A DNA stretch of 24,842 bases from an uncultured Bacillota bacterium. Its GTDB lineage: Bacteria; Bacillota; Clostridia; Peptostreptococcales; Anaerovoracaceae. Shown here one piece after another: positions 21,825-24,842 of the stretch. A program made the translations under genes and the position numbers. The notes under the pieces are model-generated. The model was given only the letters and a program-made list of their open reading frames with translations, made no database searches and had not been told where the DNA came from. The stretch's first letter is position 1, and every line of letters starts with the position of its first letter. The stretch lies in assembly GCA_946546075.1 (NCBI GenBank), contig CAMNNV010000003.1:1-24842 (forward strand). Direction: 5' to 3'.

Positions 21825-24446
21825 ATGGGTAAGTTTGTTTACTCCTTCAATGAAGGATCAAAAGACATGCGCGACTTGTTGGGCGGCAAGGGTGCGAATC
21901 TGGCAGAGATGACCAAGATCGGTCTTCCTGTACCTTTCGGATTCACGATCACTACAGAAGCATGCAACAGGTATTACGAAGAGGGTCAGAAGATCGGCGA
22001 TGACATCGTTGAAGCTATTTTCGAGAAGTTGGCTGAACTCGAAGAAGTATCAGGCAAGAAATTCGGCGACGTCAACAATCCTCTGCTGGTTTCCGTAAGA
22101 TCAGGTGCTAAGATTTCCATGCCGGGAATGATGGACACGATCCTGAACCTTGGTCTTAACGATGTTTCCGTTGAAGGACTTGCGAAACTTACAGAGAATC
22201 CTAGATTCGCATACGACAGCTACAGAAGATTCATCCAGATGTTTGGAGACGTTGTAATGGAGATCTCCAAGTCAAAGTTCGATGCGATCTTCGATGCACA
22301 GAAAGAAAAGAACGGCTTCACATACGACGTTGAACTTACGACAGAAGACCTCAAGGTCATCATCGAAGGATACAAAGAACTGGTCAAGGCAGAAATGGGA
22401 AGAGACTTCCCGCAGGAGCCTAAGGATCAGCTGATGGAAGCTGTAATGGCAGTATTCAGATCATGGAACAACGAAAGAGCGATCCTCTACAGAAAGCTCA
22501 ATGAGATCCCTGACAGCATCGGTACTGCAGTAAATGTACAGTCCATGGTGTTCGGTAACATGGGTGATACTTCCGGTACAGGCGTAGCCTTCACAAGAAA
22601 TGCTGCAACAGGTGAGAACGCACTCTTCGGAGAGTTCCTGGTAAACGCACAGGGTGAAGACGTAGTAGCAGGTATCAGAACACCTCAGCCGATCAAAGAA
22701 ATGGCTGACGCATTCCCTGAAGTATATGCTGAATTCACAAGAATCGCAGATCTTCTCGAGAACCACTACAGAGATATGCAGGACATGGAGTTCACCGTTG
22801 AAAGAGGCAAGCTCTTCATGCTCCAGACTAGAAACGGTAAGAGAACGGCTCCTGCAGCAGTCAAGATCGCAGTTGACATGGTAGGTGAAGGCCTCATCGA
22901 CAAGGAAACTGCAGTTTCAAGAATCGAGCCTGCACAGATCGACCAGCTCCTGCACCCAATGTTCGATGCAGATGAACTGGCAGCAGCAGAGAAGCTGACA
23001 AAGGGACTTCCTGCATCACCTGGCGCTGCAACTGGTAAGATCTACTTCAACGCAGCAGACGCTGAAGCAGCTGTAGCTAACGGCGACCCTGCTATCCTGG
23101 TAAGACAGGAAACTTCACCGGAAGACCTGGCAGGAATGGTAGCAGCAGAAGGTATCCTGACGCAGAGAGGCGGCATGACTTCCCACGCAGCAGTAGTTGC
23201 AAGAGGAATGGGTAAGTGCTGCGTATCAGGATGTGCAGAGATCAAGGTAGACGAAGAGGGCAAGACTCTCACGATCGGCGATAAAGTATTCAACGAAGGC
23301 GACTACATTTCACTGGACGGAAGCAAGGGCGAAGTTCTCAACGGACAGGTCAAGACCGTTCCGCCAACACTTTCAGGCGACTTCGGAACGATCATGGGAT
23401 GGGCTGATGAAATCAGAACTCTCAAGGTCAGAACAAACGCTGACAACCCTAGAGATGCACAGCAGGCAGTAGACTTCGGAGCAGAAGGCATCGGCCTTTG
23501 CAGAACAGAGCACATGTTCTTCGAAGAAGAAAGAATCCCTGCAATCAGAAGAATGATCCTCTCAGATACAGAAGAAGAGAGAAGAGAAGCACTCAGCTTC
23601 CTGCTCCCATATCAGAAGAGCGACTTCAAGGGCATCTACGAAGTTATGGGCGACAGACCTGTAACGATCAGACTCCTTGACCCACCTCTCCACGAGTTCA
23701 TTCCTCAGACTGACGAAGAACTCAAAGAGCTGGCTGAGACGATCGGCAAGCCATACGAGAAGATCAAGAAGACTGCAGAAGAACTCCACGAGTTCAACCC
23801 AATGCTCGGCCACAGAGGATGCCGTCTTGCAGTAACATATCCTGAGATCGCTGAGATGCAGACAGAAGCCATCATCATGGCTGCTATGGAAGTCAGAAAA
23901 GAGCAGAACCTCGACGTCATCCCTGAGATCATGATCCCACTCGTAGGAAACGTGAAGGAACTGGCTGATGTCAAGGCAACCATAGTCAAGAAGATAGAAG
24001 AAATCTTCGAAAGAGAAGGCGAGAAGTTCGATTACCTCATCGGAACAATGATCGAGATCCCTAGAGCAGCCCTCACAGCTGATGAGATCGCTCAGGAAGC
24101 AGAATTCTTCTCATTCGGAACAAATGACCTTACGCAGATGACTCTCGGATTCTCAAGAGACGACACTGGTAAGATCATCAAGGAATACAGAGACAAGAAC
24201 ATCTTCGAAGAAGATCCGTTCCAGTCACTGGATCAGACTGGCGTAGGCAAACTGGTCAAGATGGCAGCAGAACTCGGAAGAGCAGAAAGACCGAACATCA
24301 AGCTCGGTATCTGCGGCGAGCACGGCGGCGATCCTAAGACCATCGCATTCTGCAATGAAGTAGGACTCAACTACGTATCCTGCTCACCATTCAGAGTACC
24401 TATCGCAAGACTGGCAGCAGCCCAGGCAGCGATCGCGCAGAAATAG
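21825..24446 (+). CDS. ppdK: Pyruvate, phosphate dikinase
   Basis: This 873-residue enzyme interconverts pyruvate, ATP and phosphate with PEP, AMP and pyrophosphate. In anaerobic Clostridia it can work towards pyruvate, replacing or aiding pyruvate kinase, or towards PEP. The N-terminal nucleotide-binding domain includes KGANLAEM and VSVRSGAKISMPGMMDT. The swinging domain holds the phosphohistidine at His454 in GGMTSHAAVVA. The C-terminal barrel has GEHGG with catalytic Cys830. Numbering is within one residue of the well-studied Clostridium symbiosum enzyme. AAAAGGAGA lies about 9 bases before the ATG. The gene is 45 bases after glyQS with no clear terminator between them. It ends directly before structured elements B and C. 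No gene for the PPDK regulatory kinase/phosphorylase is in the window. Confidence 0.98.
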   Translation: MGKFVYSFNEGSKDMRDLLGGKGANLAEMTKIGLPVPFGFTITTEACNRYYEEGQKIGDDIVEAIFEKLAELEEVSGKKFGDVNNPLLVSVRSGAKISMPGMMDTILNLGLNDVSVEGLAKLTENPRFAYDSYRRFIQMFGDVVMEISKSKFDAIFDAQKEKNGFTYDVELTTEDLKVIIEGYKELVKAEMGRDFPQEPKDQLMEAVMAVFRSWNNERAILYRKLNEIPDSIGTAVNVQSMVFGNMGDTSGTGVAFTRNAATGENALFGEFLVNAQGEDVVAGIRTPQPIKEMADAFPEVYAEFTRIADLLENHYRDMQDMEFTVERGKLFMLQTRNGKRTAPAAVKIAVDMVGEGLIDKETAVSRIEPAQIDQLLHPMFDADELAAAEKLTKGLPASPGAATGKIYFNAADAEAAVANGDPAILVRQETSPEDLAGMVAAEGILTQRGGMTSHAAVVARGMGKCCVSGCAEIKVDEEGKTLTIGDKVFNEGDYISLDGSKGEVLNGQVKTVPPTLSGDFGTIMGWADEIRTLKVRTNADNPRDAQQAVDFGAEGIGLCRTEHMFFEEERIPAIRRMILSDTEEERREALSFLLPYQKSDFKGIYEVMGDRPVTIRLLDPPLHEFIPQTDEELKELAETIGKPYEKIKKTAEELHEFNPMLGHRGCRLAVTYPEIAEMQTEAIIMAAMEVRKEQNLDVIPEIMIPLVGNVKELADVKATIVKKIEEIFEREGEKFDYLIGTMIEIPRAALTADEIAQEAEFFSFGTNDLTQMTLGFSRDDTGKIIKEYRDKNIFEEDPFQSLDQTGVGKLVKMAAELGRAERPNIKLGICGEHGGDPKTIAFCNEVGLNYVSCSPFRVPIARLAAAQAAIAQK

Positions 24447-24630
24447 ACTGGCGTAGGAGTCGGTGACGCGGCTTAGTCCTCGTCGCTGGCGATCATAACT
24501 ACTCACTCACAGAAAACAGAACCCTGAGAAAACTCACGATCGCAGATCGTTCAGACAGTTCTCAGGGTTTTGCTGTTTTCTAGCTCTATTCGTATATGCT
24601 TGTGAGCGCTCCTGCGGATTGTTATATTGA
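24447..24630 (+). repeat. Structured intergenic repeat, copy B
   Basis: Copy B begins at the ppdK stop codon. It shares with copy A the blocks CGGTGACG (24461-24468), TCCTCGTCGCTGGCGATCAT (24478-24497), CTCACAGAAAA with AGAACCC (24507-24524), the central hairpin, and GCTCCTGCGGATTGTTA (24608-24624). A 5' hairpin, CGGTGACG with CGTCGCTG (24481-24488, two G-T pairs), corresponds to the one in A but has a longer loop. The position directly downstream of a highly expressed gene fits a 3' UTR element or processed small RNA. Confidence 0.72.
24511..24581 (+). terminator. Long bulged hairpin of copy B
   Basis: The outer helix AGAAAACAG (24511-24519) pairs with CTGTTTTCT (24573-24581), with a 3-base bulge TTG (24570-24572). 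The inner 11-bp helix AACCCTGAGAA (24520-24530) pairs with TTCTCAGGGTT (24559-24569). The internal loop is AACTC (24531-24535) against TCAGACAG (24551-24558), capped by ACGATC/GATCGT with a GCA loop. The architecture is the same as copy A. It may terminate the ppdK transcript. Confidence 0.7.
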
Positions 24631-24654
24631 ACGACCTTAGTGCTTAAAAGGTTC

Positions 24655-24800
24655 TGGCTTGGTAGCAACACGGTATGAAGCCGTCCTCGCCGGTGGCGGT
24701 TTGATTGCTTGATCAGAATGAATAGAACCCTGTGCGAACTCGCTGCCAAGGCAGCTCAAACAGCGCACAGGGTTTTTCTATTCTTTTTTCTCTCTTCGCG
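24655..24800 (+). repeat. Structured intergenic repeat, copy C
   Basis: Copy C lies about 140 bases after hairpin B, in the same orientation. It is more diverged upstream, but keeps CGTCCTCG, GGTGGCGG and CAGAAT before AGAACCC, and its central hairpin keeps every conserved loop base except one A for G. The 5' hairpin of A and B does not form identically; CGCC/GGCG is a possible substitute. Two copies in tandem after ppdK may provide backup termination or two RNA species. Confidence 0.65.
24720..24790 (+). terminator. Long bulged hairpin of copy C with T6 run
   Basis: The outer helix GAATAG (24720-24725) pairs with CTATTC (24778-24783), with a 3-base bulge TTT (24775-24777). The inner 11-bp helix AACCCTGTGCG (24726-24736) pairs with CGCACAGGGTT (24764-24774). 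The internal loop is AACTC (24737-24741) against TCAAACAG (24756-24763), capped by GCTGCC/GGCAGC with an AA loop. A run of six T follows at 24784-24789. It is the most terminator-like of the three copies. Confidence 0.75.
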
Positions 24801-24842
24801 TGAAACCTGAGTAGTGGAGTCGCGAACGGGTGAGAGGCGACC

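Noticed and set aside
24811..24842. Fourth copy of the structured repeat at the window end
   Set aside because: Only a short 5' resemblance to copy B is visible before the sequence ends; the diagnostic hairpin would lie outside, so it is not listed as a feature.

Overview
The window looks like a chromosomal segment of an anaerobic Clostridia-type Bacillota, with about half G+C, strong AGGAGG-like Shine-Dalgarno sites and AGA-rich arginine codons. The gene order phoH-ybeY-cdd-era-recO-(DUF4342)-glyQS-ppdK and dnaE-pfkA, together with a single-chain glycyl-tRNA synthetase and pyruvate phosphate dikinase, is typical of that class. A family such as Anaerovoracaceae is possible, but I cannot fix the genus from sequence alone. 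I see no tRNA, rRNA, transposase, phage gene or CRISPR array.

Layout. 1-2516: the 3' end of a cation-diffusion-facilitator transporter gene, typA, and a small two-helix membrane protein gene. 2517-3277: about 760 bases without a gene, holding one copy of a structured repeat (element A), an array of five and a half 62-bp tandem repeats, an isolated 11-bp inverted repeat, and the promoter/operator of the next operon. 3278-5122: a GntR regulator with an ABC ATPase and permease. 5180-6580 (minus): a membrane-anchored L,D-transpeptidase, separated by a bidirectional terminator. 6718-11240: dnaE and pfkA. 11246-12472 (minus): dinB, convergent with pfkA. 12610-17121: an unlisted 49-codon membrane peptide, an HdeD-like protein, two unrelated flavoproteins, then phoH. 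17133-24446: ybeY, cdd, era, recO, a DUF4342 protein, glyQS and ppdK. 24447-24842: two more copies (B and C) of the structured repeat, in tandem.

The coding content is mainly housekeeping: translation and ribosome biogenesis (TypA, YbeY, Era, GlyRS), replication and repair (DnaE, DinB, RecO), and glycolysis at the phosphofructokinase and pyruvate/PEP steps. A strong-looking promoter buried in recO probably boosts the DUF4342-glyQS-ppdK part of the long operon. Codon use in glyQS and ppdK suggests high expression.

The most interesting material is non-coding. Three 3'-flanking elements (near 2571-2647, 24511-24581 and 24720-24783) fold into the same structure: an outer helix, a 3-nt bulge on the 3' side, an 11-bp helix that always starts AACCC/GGGTT, an asymmetric internal loop AACTC / TCARACAG, and a variable apical hairpin. 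Six of the 11 inner pairs differ between copies yet stay paired in all three. This is comparative evidence for a conserved RNA structure rather than an ordinary terminator. The 62-bp palindrome-bearing array beside copy A is a second unexplained structure.
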